Source: an uncultured bacterium
GTDB taxonomy: Bacteria; Planctomycetota; UBA1135; GCA-002686595
DNA length: 59,921 bases
Direction of reading: 5' to 3'
Assembly (NCBI GenBank): GCA_937905825.1
Contig: CALCXM010000036.1
Location: 1 to 59,921, forward strand
A program made the translations under genes and the position numbers. The first letter of the stretch is position 1. Every line of letters starts with the position of its first letter. Below are positions 16,803-24,589 of this stretch, piece after piece. Under the pieces are notes generated by a model that was not told the DNA's origin, searched no databases, and was given only the letters and a program-made list of their open reading frames with translations.

Positions 16803-18551
16803 TCAACCGTACCAACGCCAGAGCAAGCACTCCATGGCGGGACGGAAGACCGCATGCCTCATGCGCATGTTCGCCCGTTTGAGCAGGGGCGCCACCTGGG
16901 AGGCGGGACCTTCCTGGGCCAATCGTTCAGCAACCCACACTCGTTCGTGGGGATGGGAGCGTTCCGCTTGCAGCACTTCGATCAAGAAGTCATGAGTCGC
17001 CTGATCGTGAGAAATGCCGGACGCCCAAAGCAAATTGAAGCGCCTCTGGGTGTCTTCCTCAGAACGCCAGGCCTCGCGTAGCAAGGCGTGGCCGCGCGGA
17101 CCGGTGTTGCTCGCCTCGAGGGTGAAGAAGCTGTGGGCCGAATGCCCCTTGATGATGCCGTCCTCCTGATTCGCTCGCTCGAGCAAAAAGGCTGTGCTTT
17201 CGGGGCCTGGGATCTGAGCGATGGCCTGGACCCAACCTTCCCGCTTGCTGAGCTCCGCATCGGCCCGATTTGCATAGCGGGCAACCAAGACCTTGAGTGC
17301 GCGCTCGCCGAGCTCCGGGTTCGCTTCCCAGTTTCCCTGGGCAGCACGGGAGGCCAACTCAAGGTCGCGCACACCGCCGCCCCACAGTTCGAGGGCCGTG
17401 TCCGCGGCGCGCTCATTGCCGCGGGCCAGCAGGAGCTTCAAAGCGGATTCGCGCAGCGGGCGATGCTCCGAGTTGAGGGCCTCGAGCATCCCGTTCAGGA
17501 TTTGAGGTGTCTCTGGCTTTTCTGACAGGTAGGTCAAAGCCCTGCCACGCATGTCCGGGTGGGGATCGTCACGAAGCATACGAAGCGCCCAGTCCGTGCG
17601 GTTCGTTTCCTGAAGTGCCGAGAACCCGTCGGCGCGAATGCCCACGTCCTCGTTCTTTAGCATCTCGTCGATCAACCCCATGGCCTCGTTGCCGCCCTCT
17701 GGCAACTGCTCGAGGGACGCCGCAAGGAAGGCGAGGACCTGGCGATCGGTCACCCGCATCATCAAAGGCAGCACGCGAACGGCCAACTCAGGGGTTGCCT
17801 CGTGGGCGATGATGCGTGCGCAGGCATCGTGCAGATCGGGGTTCTCCCCGCTGAGCAAGAACTCCAAGGCTGTCTCTGCCAAGCGTGCGGGGTTCGCCGT
17901 GTACAAGGCCTTCAGCAATTCCTGCCGAGCGTTTCCGCGGTACAGGGGCAGTTGGGACAGCAGGTCCTCGTAGAGCACGGGCCCCGGGTGATCTGTCAGG
18001 GCCCGCACCGTCGCGATGCGGATGCTCTCCTGGGGATGGCCGAGGCAAAGCTTGTAGACTTCCATGGCGGTTGGACCCCCGCCCGCCTCGCTCATGCGAA
18101 AGACGCCGATGGCGTTCACGATGTCATGGGAAGCGTGACGATCACTGTAGCCCCGGCGAATCACCCGGGCCAATTCCAACAGGGCTGGCTCTCCGATCTT
18201 CGCCAACTCTTCACGAATGTGTCGCAACACGGATTGCTCAGAATTCAGCAGCTTCTCCACGAGCACGTGCAGCATGTCGCTCGTGTCACGATTGAAATGA
18301 CCCTTGCCGTAGCAGTCCCCCAGAAGGCCCTGGAGTCGTTGATCGTGCTTCCAGTCGACGCCCGCAGAAATCGCCGTGCCGGGGGGATCCGGAGCCCGGA
18401 ATTCGACCTTCGGGACAGCCCCCTCCGCATCCAGAGGGGCCTCAGCAGAGTCCCCACAACTGGCCAAAGCGAGCAGCAAGAGCAGGGATTGGGTTTGTGA
18501 TGGGAGGATCAGCGCTCGGATGGAACGCGGGAACCTTGGCTTGTCCAACAT
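16803..18551 (-). CDS. HEAT-repeat lipoprotein
   Basis: A 582-residue exported protein. The signal sequence ends in a lipobox, LLALASC, with the lipidated cysteine at residue 32, followed by a short acidic linker. The rest, about residues 90-575, is a series of helical repeats of 30-40 residues with HEAT-like patterns (for example SIRIATVRALTDHPG, HPDMRGRALTYLSEKPE and RPLRESALKLLLARGNE). HEAT solenoids are protein-binding scaffolds and show no active site here. The start was chosen to give a proper signal peptide; an upstream ATG would add 26 residues. It is 90 bases downstream of tolC in the same direction and may assist the same envelope process. Confidence 0.8.
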   Translation of the reverse strand: MLDKPRFPRSIRALILPSQTQSLLLLLALASCGDSAEAPLDAEGAVPKVEFRAPDPPGTAISAGVDWKHDQRLQGLLGDCYGKGHFNRDTSDMLHVLVEKLLNSEQSVLRHIREELAKIGEPALLELARVIRRGYSDRHASHDIVNAIGVFRMSEAGGGPTAMEVYKLCLGHPQESIRIATVRALTDHPGPVLYEDLLSQLPLYRGNARQELLKALYTANPARLAETALEFLLSGENPDLHDACARIIAHEATPELAVRVLPLMMRVTDRQVLAFLAASLEQLPEGGNEAMGLIDEMLKNEDVGIRADGFSALQETNRTDWALRMLRDDPHPDMRGRALTYLSEKPETPQILNGMLEALNSEHRPLRESALKLLLARGNERAADTALELWGGGVRDLELASRAAQGNWEANPELGERALKVLVARYANRADAELSKREGWVQAIAQIPGPESTAFLLERANQEDGIIKGHSAHSFFTLEASNTGPRGHALLREAWRSEEDTQRRFNLLWASGISHDQATHDFLIEVLQAERSHPHERVWVAERLAQEGPASQVAPLLKRANMRMRHAVFRPAMECLLWRWYG

Positions 18552-18645
18552 GAATCGTAGGCGAATGCCACTGGGGACCTGGGCACGCTGCAGAGATGGG
18601 TTCGAGGATGGATAGCTCGCGGATCGCATGCTGTTATCCAGGTTC

Positions 18646-20316
18646 CTAGCGCTCGCCGAGGGTGCCTTCCGCCGCGCGCAGTTGATAGAGGGATTTGGCG
18701 TAGTTGGCCCGGGATGTCTGAACGTTGTTCATGGCTTCCACCAGGCGGAGCTGATACTCGAGAACTTGGAAATTGGTGGAGAGATCGTTCTCGTAGCGGG
18801 CGACCTCCGCTTCGAGTTGGCGACGAGCCGCCCGCAGGCTCTCGCCTGCGGCCGCCACGGCCATGCTCTGGTATCGCAATTGCCGTACCGCGTCACGAAC
18901 TTCCGCGACGATTGCGGTTTCCTGCTGCTCGTAGCGGATCCTTGCCGCCTTGACCTGTTCGCGAGCCGCCCGTTCTGCGTTGACACGCGTGCGGTTTTGG
19001 ATCGGCGCCTCCAAGGTCAGGCCCGCCGCCCAGGTGATCGCGTCTCCATGCCTGACTTGGTCTTGGGCCGTGTCGTAGTGAGGACCGTTGCCCTGGGCGA
19101 CCACGCGGCTGGTGAAGTCCAGGCCGTAGTGGCGGTCCGAGATCGCCCGCTCGTGGCGCAACTTGGCCAATTGGATTTCTAGTTCGGTTTGGCGCAGCTC
19201 GGGCCGTTTGCGCAGGGCACGCTCGAGGATCACCGTCCAGCTTTCGAGGCCCTCCAAACTGGCGACTTCCGGCAGGGGCGTCGTGGGCTGCAAAACCCGG
19301 TTCCAGGACTCGGTGTCTTTGCCCGGGAAGACCAGGGCCTTGAGAGCGTCCTCAGCGGTTTTGACCGCCAATTCCGCCGCCAACTTGGTTTCCCCCCGGG
19401 TGGCGACCTCGGCTTCCGCCTGGATCACCTCGACTTCCGTTCCCACGCCAGCATCCAACAAACGCTGGTTGCGCAAGAGTTGTTCTTCGCCCAAGTCCAA
19501 GCTCGAGCTGGCCACTTGGAGTTGCCGACCTTTTTGGACCAAATCCCAGTAGGCATCCGCCGTGTCCCGCAAAAGCCGCTGACGAGTTTGCCGGCGCGTC
19601 TCCATCTGCTGCAAGAACAGGACCTCGCTTTCCCGTTGCTCCGACATGCCGCGCTCGAGCCCGAAACCCCGCAGGAGCGGTTGACTAAACCTCATGCTGA
19701 GCTGTTGGGAAGTCTCGCGGGGGAAGTTGGCGAACCCGCCTATCGTCTCCTTGCGTTCCGTTCCCCAGTCGGTCGTGATGGTACCGCCCGTCTCGAGGGC
19801 CCGGGTCAGACTGACTCCGTAGGATTGACGGGTCCCGGTGACCTGGCTGTTGCCTTCGTAGGCAGCAATCGGTGGGCGTTCGAAGTCTTCGTGCTCGAAG
19901 TTACTACCGAAAACCCAGTCGAACTGACCGTGACCCCCAGCCGCGTTGAAACGCGCCACTTCCGTGGAGATGTCCTCGAGCTTCAAGCCCAGGTTGTTGG
20001 TTTCCGAGTGGGTCAGCGCCGCGTCCAAGGAAAGCGGCAGCACCCGTGCTCCAGCCGCCGTTAGCGAGTTCGTCAGGTCGAGGGTGCCCGGTTCTGCATC
20101 CGTTGTGTTGAGGCTGGCCTTGGAAGAGCTCTCAGCGCCTGCATGCTCCCCGGGAGCCGCGCCGCCCGGGTCGTCGGACCCGGCTTGATGGACAGGCAGC
20201 GCTGGGTCAGCGGGCTCCTCCTGCGCAACCCCCGGAACAGCGAGTCCCACTACGGCGCAGGCTGCGAGCAAGAGAAGGTGAGGAAAACGGGCGGTGCAGG
20301 AGTCGATGGGAGTCAT
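18646..20316 (-). CDS. TolC-family outer-membrane efflux protein
   Basis: A 556-residue TolC/OEP protein. The signal peptide (LLLLAACAVVGLAVPGVAQ) is followed by an acidic low-complexity stretch of some 60 residues, then two outer-membrane-efflux repeats rich in long alpha-helical coiled coil. Recognisable pieces are LSLDAALTHSETNNLGL at the first repeat and ALRKRPELRQTELEIQLAKL at the second. TolC proteins form trimeric channels through the outer membrane and periplasm and need an inner-membrane pump and adaptor. None is adjacent here, so the partner must be encoded elsewhere. It follows the sigma and putative anti-sigma genes with a 72-base gap, suggesting joint control. Confidence 0.9.
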   Translation of the reverse strand: MTPIDSCTARFPHLLLLAACAVVGLAVPGVAQEEPADPALPVHQAGSDDPGGAAPGEHAGAESSSKASLNTTDAEPGTLDLTNSLTAAGARVLPLSLDAALTHSETNNLGLKLEDISTEVARFNAAGGHGQFDWVFGSNFEHEDFERPPIAAYEGNSQVTGTRQSYGVSLTRALETGGTITTDWGTERKETIGGFANFPRETSQQLSMRFSQPLLRGFGLERGMSEQRESEVLFLQQMETRRQTRQRLLRDTADAYWDLVQKGRQLQVASSSLDLGEEQLLRNQRLLDAGVGTEVEVIQAEAEVATRGETKLAAELAVKTAEDALKALVFPGKDTESWNRVLQPTTPLPEVASLEGLESWTVILERALRKRPELRQTELEIQLAKLRHERAISDRHYGLDFTSRVVAQGNGPHYDTAQDQVRHGDAITWAAGLTLEAPIQNRTRVNAERAAREQVKAARIRYEQQETAIVAEVRDAVRQLRYQSMAVAAAGESLRAARRQLEAEVARYENDLSTNFQVLEYQLRLVEAMNNVQTSRANYAKSLYQLRAAEGTLGER

Positions 20317-20388
20317 GAGCGGCAAGGATAGGTCACTGGAGCGTGGGACTCCAATCAAAGCAGCGCGTGATCCGCAGACTGGCACCGC

Positions 20389-21363
20389 CTATTTTGCGCT
20401 GTTTTCTATCTCCGCTTCCGCCCGGGCACAGGCTTCCCGCCATTCAGCCCCTTGCAGCGCGCCCTCAGGAGCGAGCCAATCCCGACACTGGAACTCCATC
20501 AGGGACGCTTCCAGGGAGGTGAATCCGCTGCCGATGTCCAGGCGCAGGCTGCGAGATCGCAACCAAGCGGAGGCGGCCAGGCGTTTGAGGAAGGGCTGCT
20601 CGCGCTCCGAGCGCAAGCGTCGTAGGCACTCTCCGAGCTGTTCCAGGGTGAACTTTGCCCCAGCCCGGTGAGTCTCCGATTGGACCCCCTTCGCATGCCT
20701 AGCGCAGAGCATCTCCACTCGCAGGATGAGGCCCAGGTCGTCCGCCCACAAGACTTGATCCGCCGGTCCAGATTCCCCGTTGGAGTTCAAGGCGCGGTGG
20801 GCTCGGAAGAGATCACTCAAGAGCTCCAAATCCCCCAAGGATTCGGGCAGCGCCGCGCTGTCCTGCGGACCTGGCAGCACTTCCGGCTCAATGACTCCAT
20901 AGGGCAATTCCTGATCGTCAGGCATCAAGTGAATCTGAAGCGAGGGCTCCGGCTCAGGCAAGACCCACACGTAGTAGGCCATCACCGGGAGGGCACAAAG
21001 GTGCAGCAGAAGACTCGCCGCAACCACGCGCAACAAACCGGAGGAAGCCATTCGCTGACGAACAAAGCCGGCCACAAGGCGCCAGTCGGCTCGCACGGAG
21101 AGGTCTTCGCGAACCGTCGAGTTGAGAATCGATTGGGCCAGGGACCGCGCTCGGCGTTCGTCCTGGATGCTGTTCAAATTCAAGTCGCTGCGGCACTCCC
21201 CGAGGAACTGCTGCCAAGCGTCGCGCTGCTCTGCGCCACGCTCTTGCGCCTCCCCAGCTTGCGAGAACTCCCCCACGCGCGCCTCGCCGATGCGCTCCGC
21301 CAGCCAGTCGGCCTGGGCGCGGGAATCCTCCCCTTGGGGGTCTTGTGTTGGATCAGTTTCCAT
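20389..21363 (-). CDS. Putative membrane-anchored anti-sigma factor
   Basis: I do not recognise a named family. The 324-residue product has a charged cytoplasmic-looking N-terminus, one membrane helix at about residues 109-134 and a large outer domain of about 190 residues rich in leucine, glutamate and arginine. The start lies 11 bases inside the upstream ECF sigma gene. Translational coupling to an ECF sigma gene plus a single membrane span is the standard layout of anti-sigma factors, although no zinc HxxxCxxC motif is present. The assignment rests on context. The next gene is tolC, 72 bases downstream. Confidence 0.6.
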   Translation of the reverse strand: METDPTQDPQGEDSRAQADWLAERIGEARVGEFSQAGEAQERGAEQRDAWQQFLGECRSDLNLNSIQDERRARSLAQSILNSTVREDLSVRADWRLVAGFVRQRMASSGLLRVVAASLLLHLCALPVMAYYVWVLPEPEPSLQIHLMPDDQELPYGVIEPEVLPGPQDSAALPESLGDLELLSDLFRAHRALNSNGESGPADQVLWADDLGLILRVEMLCARHAKGVQSETHRAGAKFTLEQLGECLRRLRSEREQPFLKRLAASAWLRSRSLRLDIGSGFTSLEASLMEFQCRDWLAPEGALQGAEWREACARAEAEIENSAK

Positions 21364-21982
21364 GATGATCGGCTCCCGTTCTCGATGGTGCGTTGCTTCC
21401 CTCTTCGTCTGAGGGGCAAGCCAGCAACTGGCGTAGCTTTCGTACGGCGTGGAACATGCGGGACTTGACGGTGCCCTCTGGAATCATGAGCACCGCGGAG
21501 ATGTCCTGGTAGGGCAGTTCCTGGATGACGCCCAGCTCAAAGACAGAGCGTTGGGCCTCCGATAGGTGTTGCAGAGCCGCTTCGACCCGGGTCGCCTCCT
21601 CCTTGCGCTCCACCAGCACAGAGGGCGACTCGGCGGGCGCTGCCACTTGGAGGCTGGGCACCAACTCTCCGTCTTGCATGACCTCTTGCGATCGACGCGG
21701 GCGCAGGGCAGCGCGGCGCGATCGGTCAATCCATGCGTTGCGGGCGATGCGAAAGGCGTAGGCCTCAAAGCGCCCGCTGGGCTGGTAGGAGTCGGCGTAT
21801 CGGAATAGCTTCATGAAAACCTCTTGGACGAGATCTTCCGCTTCTGACGGCTCCACCCCGAGCCGCCTGTAGAAACCGAGGAAGGTCGAGGTCTCTTTCA
21901 GCACGAAGGCTTCAAAGAGGCTCGGATCGCCGGCTGCCAGGGCGACAATAGGATCCCGTCCGGAGTCCCAAGTCCCTTTCAA
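21353..21982 (-). CDS. ECF-type RNA polymerase sigma factor
   Basis: A 209-residue sigma-70 family protein of the extracytoplasmic function type. Region 2 covers about residues 22-92, with EAEDLVQEVFMKLFRYADSY and FRIARNAWIDRSRR for -10 recognition. A linker is followed by region 4 at about residues 130-190 (LSEAQRSVFELGVIQELP, then IPEGTVKSRMFHAVRKL) for -35 recognition. Such factors redirect RNA polymerase in response to envelope or other stress. The following overlapping gene is probably its inhibitor. The gene lies 45 bases past tsaE on the same strand, so it could share the housekeeping transcript or have its own promoter. Confidence 0.92.
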   Translation of the reverse strand: MKGTWDSGRDPIVALAAGDPSLFEAFVLKETSTFLGFYRRLGVEPSEAEDLVQEVFMKLFRYADSYQPSGRFEAYAFRIARNAWIDRSRRAALRPRRSQEVMQDGELVPSLQVAAPAESPSVLVERKEEATRVEAALQHLSEAQRSVFELGVIQELPYQDISAVLMIPEGTVKSRMFHAVRKLRQLLACPSDEEGSNAPSRTGADHHGN

Positions 21983-22028
21983 CGCTGGCCACGAACGCCC
22001 CGGCCCAGGCCCGGTTCAAAGGAAATGC

Positions 22029-22589
22029 TCACGGATTGGATTCCCCCGAGATTTCCTCCAAAGGCTCCGCTCCGGGGCTGAACTCCCGGAGCATCTCGAT
22101 GAGCTCGGGGGCATTTTTTGGGGCCGAGAGGGTCATCTTCCGATCCTCCAGGCCGAAGCCGCGGCCAAGGTACCCCATGCGCACCTGCAGGGCTGGAAGG
22201 CCCAAATCGGCGCCCACCCGCTCGCCCCACTCGATCAACGCCACGGCCTCAGCGCCCACCAAGTCCGCTCCTCCGTCCGCCAGAAGCGCTCTTTCGCGGC
22301 CCTCCATCCAGGCGTCGAAATGCAGCAGGGGCAGGCGGCCCTCGTAGCGATTCATCAAGGCAAAGGTCGGGCTGGAGACCGCTTCCGTCACCCCCAAGCC
22401 CCGGGCGAAGCCGCGAGCGAAGCAGGTCTTGCCCGTGCCCAAGTCCCCGTCCAACAGAATCACCAGACCTGCCCGGGCCACAGCGCCGAGTCGTTCCGCC
22501 GCCGCTTCGGTGGCCTCCGGAGAGTGGCTGAGGAAAGTTCGCTGCATGCGCTCTTCGGGGCCCCGCCCCAAGTCAGTGTCCTGATCCAT
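22029..22589 (-). CDS. tsaE: tRNA threonylcarbamoyladenosine biosynthesis ATPase TsaE
   Basis: A 186-residue P-loop protein with the Walker A motif GDLGTGKTCFARG, the SSPTFALMNRYEG block and HFDAW, all diagnostic of TsaE (YjeE). TsaE is the ATPase that drives cycles of the TsaB-TsaD complex in making the universal t6A37 modification of ANN-decoding tRNAs. I chose the ATG of MDQDTD because AAGGAGG lies eight bases upstream; a second candidate is MQRTF 14 codons later. The N-terminus overlaps the end of thiL by 17 bases. The C-terminal tail is acidic and ends SGESNP. Confidence 0.9.
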   Translation of the reverse strand: MDQDTDLGRGPEERMQRTFLSHSPEATEAAAERLGAVARAGLVILLDGDLGTGKTCFARGFARGLGVTEAVSSPTFALMNRYEGRLPLLHFDAWMEGRERALLADGGADLVGAEAVALIEWGERVGADLGLPALQVRMGYLGRGFGLEDRKMTLSAPKNAPELIEMLREFSPGAEPLEEISGESNP

Positions 22590-23538
22590 GGGTCCATCCT
22601 CCTTCCCCCGGGCGCCAAAGTCGACCCGCGCTTGGTGCGCTTTGTTGCGCGGGTGATCCCTTGCGGGGTTGAGTTGGGCTCCGGGGCTCAGCGCTTTGCA
22701 GGAGTTCCGGGTCAAGCCACAGCCCGGCGCCCTCTTCCACCCAGCCGATCGGTTGAGCCCAAGCGGGCAATTTGCGCTCGTCCATGCATGCGATCAAGAC
22801 GTGGTCCTCCCCATCATGCAAGGCGTGCTCCAGGGGCTGCCGCCCCGTTGCTCTCGCTTGGCGCCGGGCGTCCCGATGGATCGGCACGTGCTGCAGGCGA
22901 ATGCGCACAGCGGAACTGCGCGCCAAGCGGTGCAGGTCCCATGCGAGTCCATCGCTCACATCCATCATGGCCGTGGCACCGGCGCGGAAGAGTTCTTGCC
23001 CCTGATCAAGCGCGGGGCGAATGCGCAGGTGGCGTCCGAGCAGGCTGCCTCCAACGGGCCCGCTCAACAGCACCCGCTGACCCGCGTGGGCCCGGTCGCG
23101 CCCCACTGGCTTTCGATTTCCCGAGAGGCGGCCATGGGCGAAGGCGGCCAGCACGATCCCCGCCGGACCCAGGGCCAAATCTCCACCGACCAGGGCAGCC
23201 CCGTGTCTCTGGGCCATGGAGCTCGCTGCACGAATCGCGGACTTCAACCAAGCCTCCGGCACTTCGGGGCCCGCAGCGATCGTCAGCAACACGGAGACGG
23301 GCTGTGCGCCCGTGGCCGCCAAGTCCGAGAGTGCGCGAGCGACTACCTTGCGCCCCACGTCTCCCGGCTTTGCTTTGTCATCGAAATGCACGCCGGACAC
23401 GCACTGGTCCGCGCACTGCACCGCACGCCCCTTGCTCGCGGGCAAGACCGCCGCGTCGTGTCCCGTGCGACCGCCGAGCAAGTCCGGCGGAGTTTGTTTC
23501 TGCAACCAGCGATGAAGTCGGTCTTCGTTCCAGCCCAT
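22573..23538 (-). CDS. thiL: Thiamine-monophosphate kinase ThiL
   Basis: A 321-residue AIR-synthase-like kinase. The N-terminal half shows the metal and ATP sites (GHDAAVLP and VVARALSDLAATGAQP) and a GGDLALGP segment; the C-terminal half has MMDVSDGLAWDLHRLAR. ThiL phosphorylates thiamine monophosphate to the active cofactor thiamine diphosphate. The thiE-like gene two positions upstream supports the pathway call. The start MGWNEDRLHRW matches the family N-terminus; the frame extends much further upstream across the SPase-like gene and is not coding there. About 17 bases overlap tsaE downstream and 10 bases separate it from the upstream gene. Confidence 0.9.
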   Translation of the reverse strand: MGWNEDRLHRWLQKQTPPDLLGGRTGHDAAVLPASKGRAVQCADQCVSGVHFDDKAKPGDVGRKVVARALSDLAATGAQPVSVLLTIAAGPEVPEAWLKSAIRAASSMAQRHGAALVGGDLALGPAGIVLAAFAHGRLSGNRKPVGRDRAHAGQRVLLSGPVGGSLLGRHLRIRPALDQGQELFRAGATAMMDVSDGLAWDLHRLARSSAVRIRLQHVPIHRDARRQARATGRQPLEHALHDGEDHVLIACMDERKLPAWAQPIGWVEEGAGLWLDPELLQSAEPRSPTQPRKGSPAQQSAPSAGRLWRPGEGGWTHGSGH

Positions 23539-23548
23539 GGGTTCTGCG

Positions 23549-23920
23549 CTAGTAGGCAAGCAGCACGCGCCCTTGGATTTGATCGAGGCCGATCCAACCG
23601 AGGGAATTGCTGTCCGGGCCGGGGCAGGCCGGGTTGTCGGCGACGATCCAAAAGGCCGGGGGGGATTGGCGCAGCTTGGAACAACGGCCAATCGCCGCTT
23701 GCCCCGTCGGAATGCTGTAGAAGAGAACGTCGCCGACGCTGGCCGCCTGGGATTCTCGATCGATCCACAGAACGCTACCCGGGCGCAGGCTGACGAGCGG
23801 GGAGCATCCATCGGAAGGGAATCGCATCAACTCGTAACGATTCCAAAGGTAGAAGCCCCCCACCAGGACCAAGACCCAGGTCAGGCGTCTGCAAACCCCG
23901 AGCACCTTGCGGGCCTTCAC
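23549..23920 (-). CDS. Signal peptidase I-like (S26) protein, active site degenerate
   Basis: A 123-residue protein with one N-terminal membrane helix (LTWVLVLVGGFYLW) and an outer domain resembling S26 peptidases. It has RPGSVLWIDR and GDVLFYSIP as in boxes C/D, and ADNP followed by PDSNSLGWI as in box E. The usual serine motif G-x-S-M-x-P is replaced by DGCSPLV, so a serine is present without the methionine. The catalytic lysine in the box D region is not at its expected place (AIGRCSKL). It may be a small specialised peptidase or an inactive relative. Its start overlaps the thiE-like stop by four bases, so it is co-translated with thiamine genes, with no clear reason. Confidence 0.7.
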   Translation of the reverse strand: MKARKVLGVCRRLTWVLVLVGGFYLWNRYELMRFPSDGCSPLVSLRPGSVLWIDRESQAASVGDVLFYSIPTGQAAIGRCSKLRQSPPAFWIVADNPACPGPDSNSLGWIGLDQIQGRVLLAY

Positions 23921-24582
23921 GGGCGCCCCCCTGCGGGGCTGGTCTCGAGCGCGGCGAGGTAGTCACGGGTCGCCGCGGCGGGGTCGGGGGCCCCCAGAAT
24001 GCCGCGCAGGACCGCAACTCCTGCGCCTTCGGACAACACGGCCGGAACCTCCAGCGGGCCGATCCCTCCCAGGCCGAAAACAGCCAAGTCCGTGCCCTTG
24101 CAGAAGCGACCGAGGGCCTCGCAACCCATCGAATCCAGCACCCCTCGCTTGCTCGGCGTTGGATGCACCGGACCATGGAACAGGTAGTTCGCTCCCTTCC
24201 AAGCCGCCGCAGCGTCTCCCGCGTGGGAGGAAAAGCCGATGGCCATGGCGTCCCCCACCAGGTCGCGCACCTCCCAGGTCGGCAGGGATTGAAAGCCCAG
24301 GTGCACCCCGTCCGCAGCGACGCGCAAGGCGATGTGAACGGAATCATGCACACCAAACCAGGGCAGGCAACCGCTCGCACTGAGGGATTGATCTGCACAA
24401 CGATGCTTGACCTCCTCCGCCAAGCGCAACAAGTCCCAGGCGCCGAGGTTCGGTTCCCGCAGCAAGACCCCCGGGAGTCCCGCCTTCAGGGCGCACTCCA
24501 AGCCGTTCAGGAAGGCTGGGAAGCCACGGGAGTCTTTGAGTTCTCCAGGAGTCAGGGCGAGCAGACGGTTGGGTAGGCGCAT
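23917..24582 (-). CDS. thiE: Thiamine phosphate synthase / TenI family protein
   Basis: A 221-residue TIM-barrel protein of the ThiE/TenI family. Motifs include GVLLREPNL at the substrate lysine/arginine region, DGVHLG, the GPVHPTPSKRG phosphate loop and FGLGGIGP near the C-terminal phosphate site. ThiE joins the thiazole and pyrimidine phosphates to make thiamine phosphate, while TenI relatives tautomerise the thiazole. The intact GPVxPTxSK loop favours synthase, but sequence alone leaves some doubt. It is seven bases past the helicase-associated gene and four-base-coupled to the SPase-like gene. thiL two genes on would complete the pathway. Confidence 0.82.
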   Translation of the reverse strand: MRLPNRLLALTPGELKDSRGFPAFLNGLECALKAGLPGVLLREPNLGAWDLLRLAEEVKHRCADQSLSASGCLPWFGVHDSVHIALRVAADGVHLGFQSLPTWEVRDLVGDAMAIGFSSHAGDAAAAWKGANYLFHGPVHPTPSKRGVLDSMGCEALGRFCKGTDLAVFGLGGIGPLEVPAVLSEGAGVAVLRGILGAPDPAAATRDYLAALETSPAGGRP

Positions 24583-24589
24583 GCAGGGA

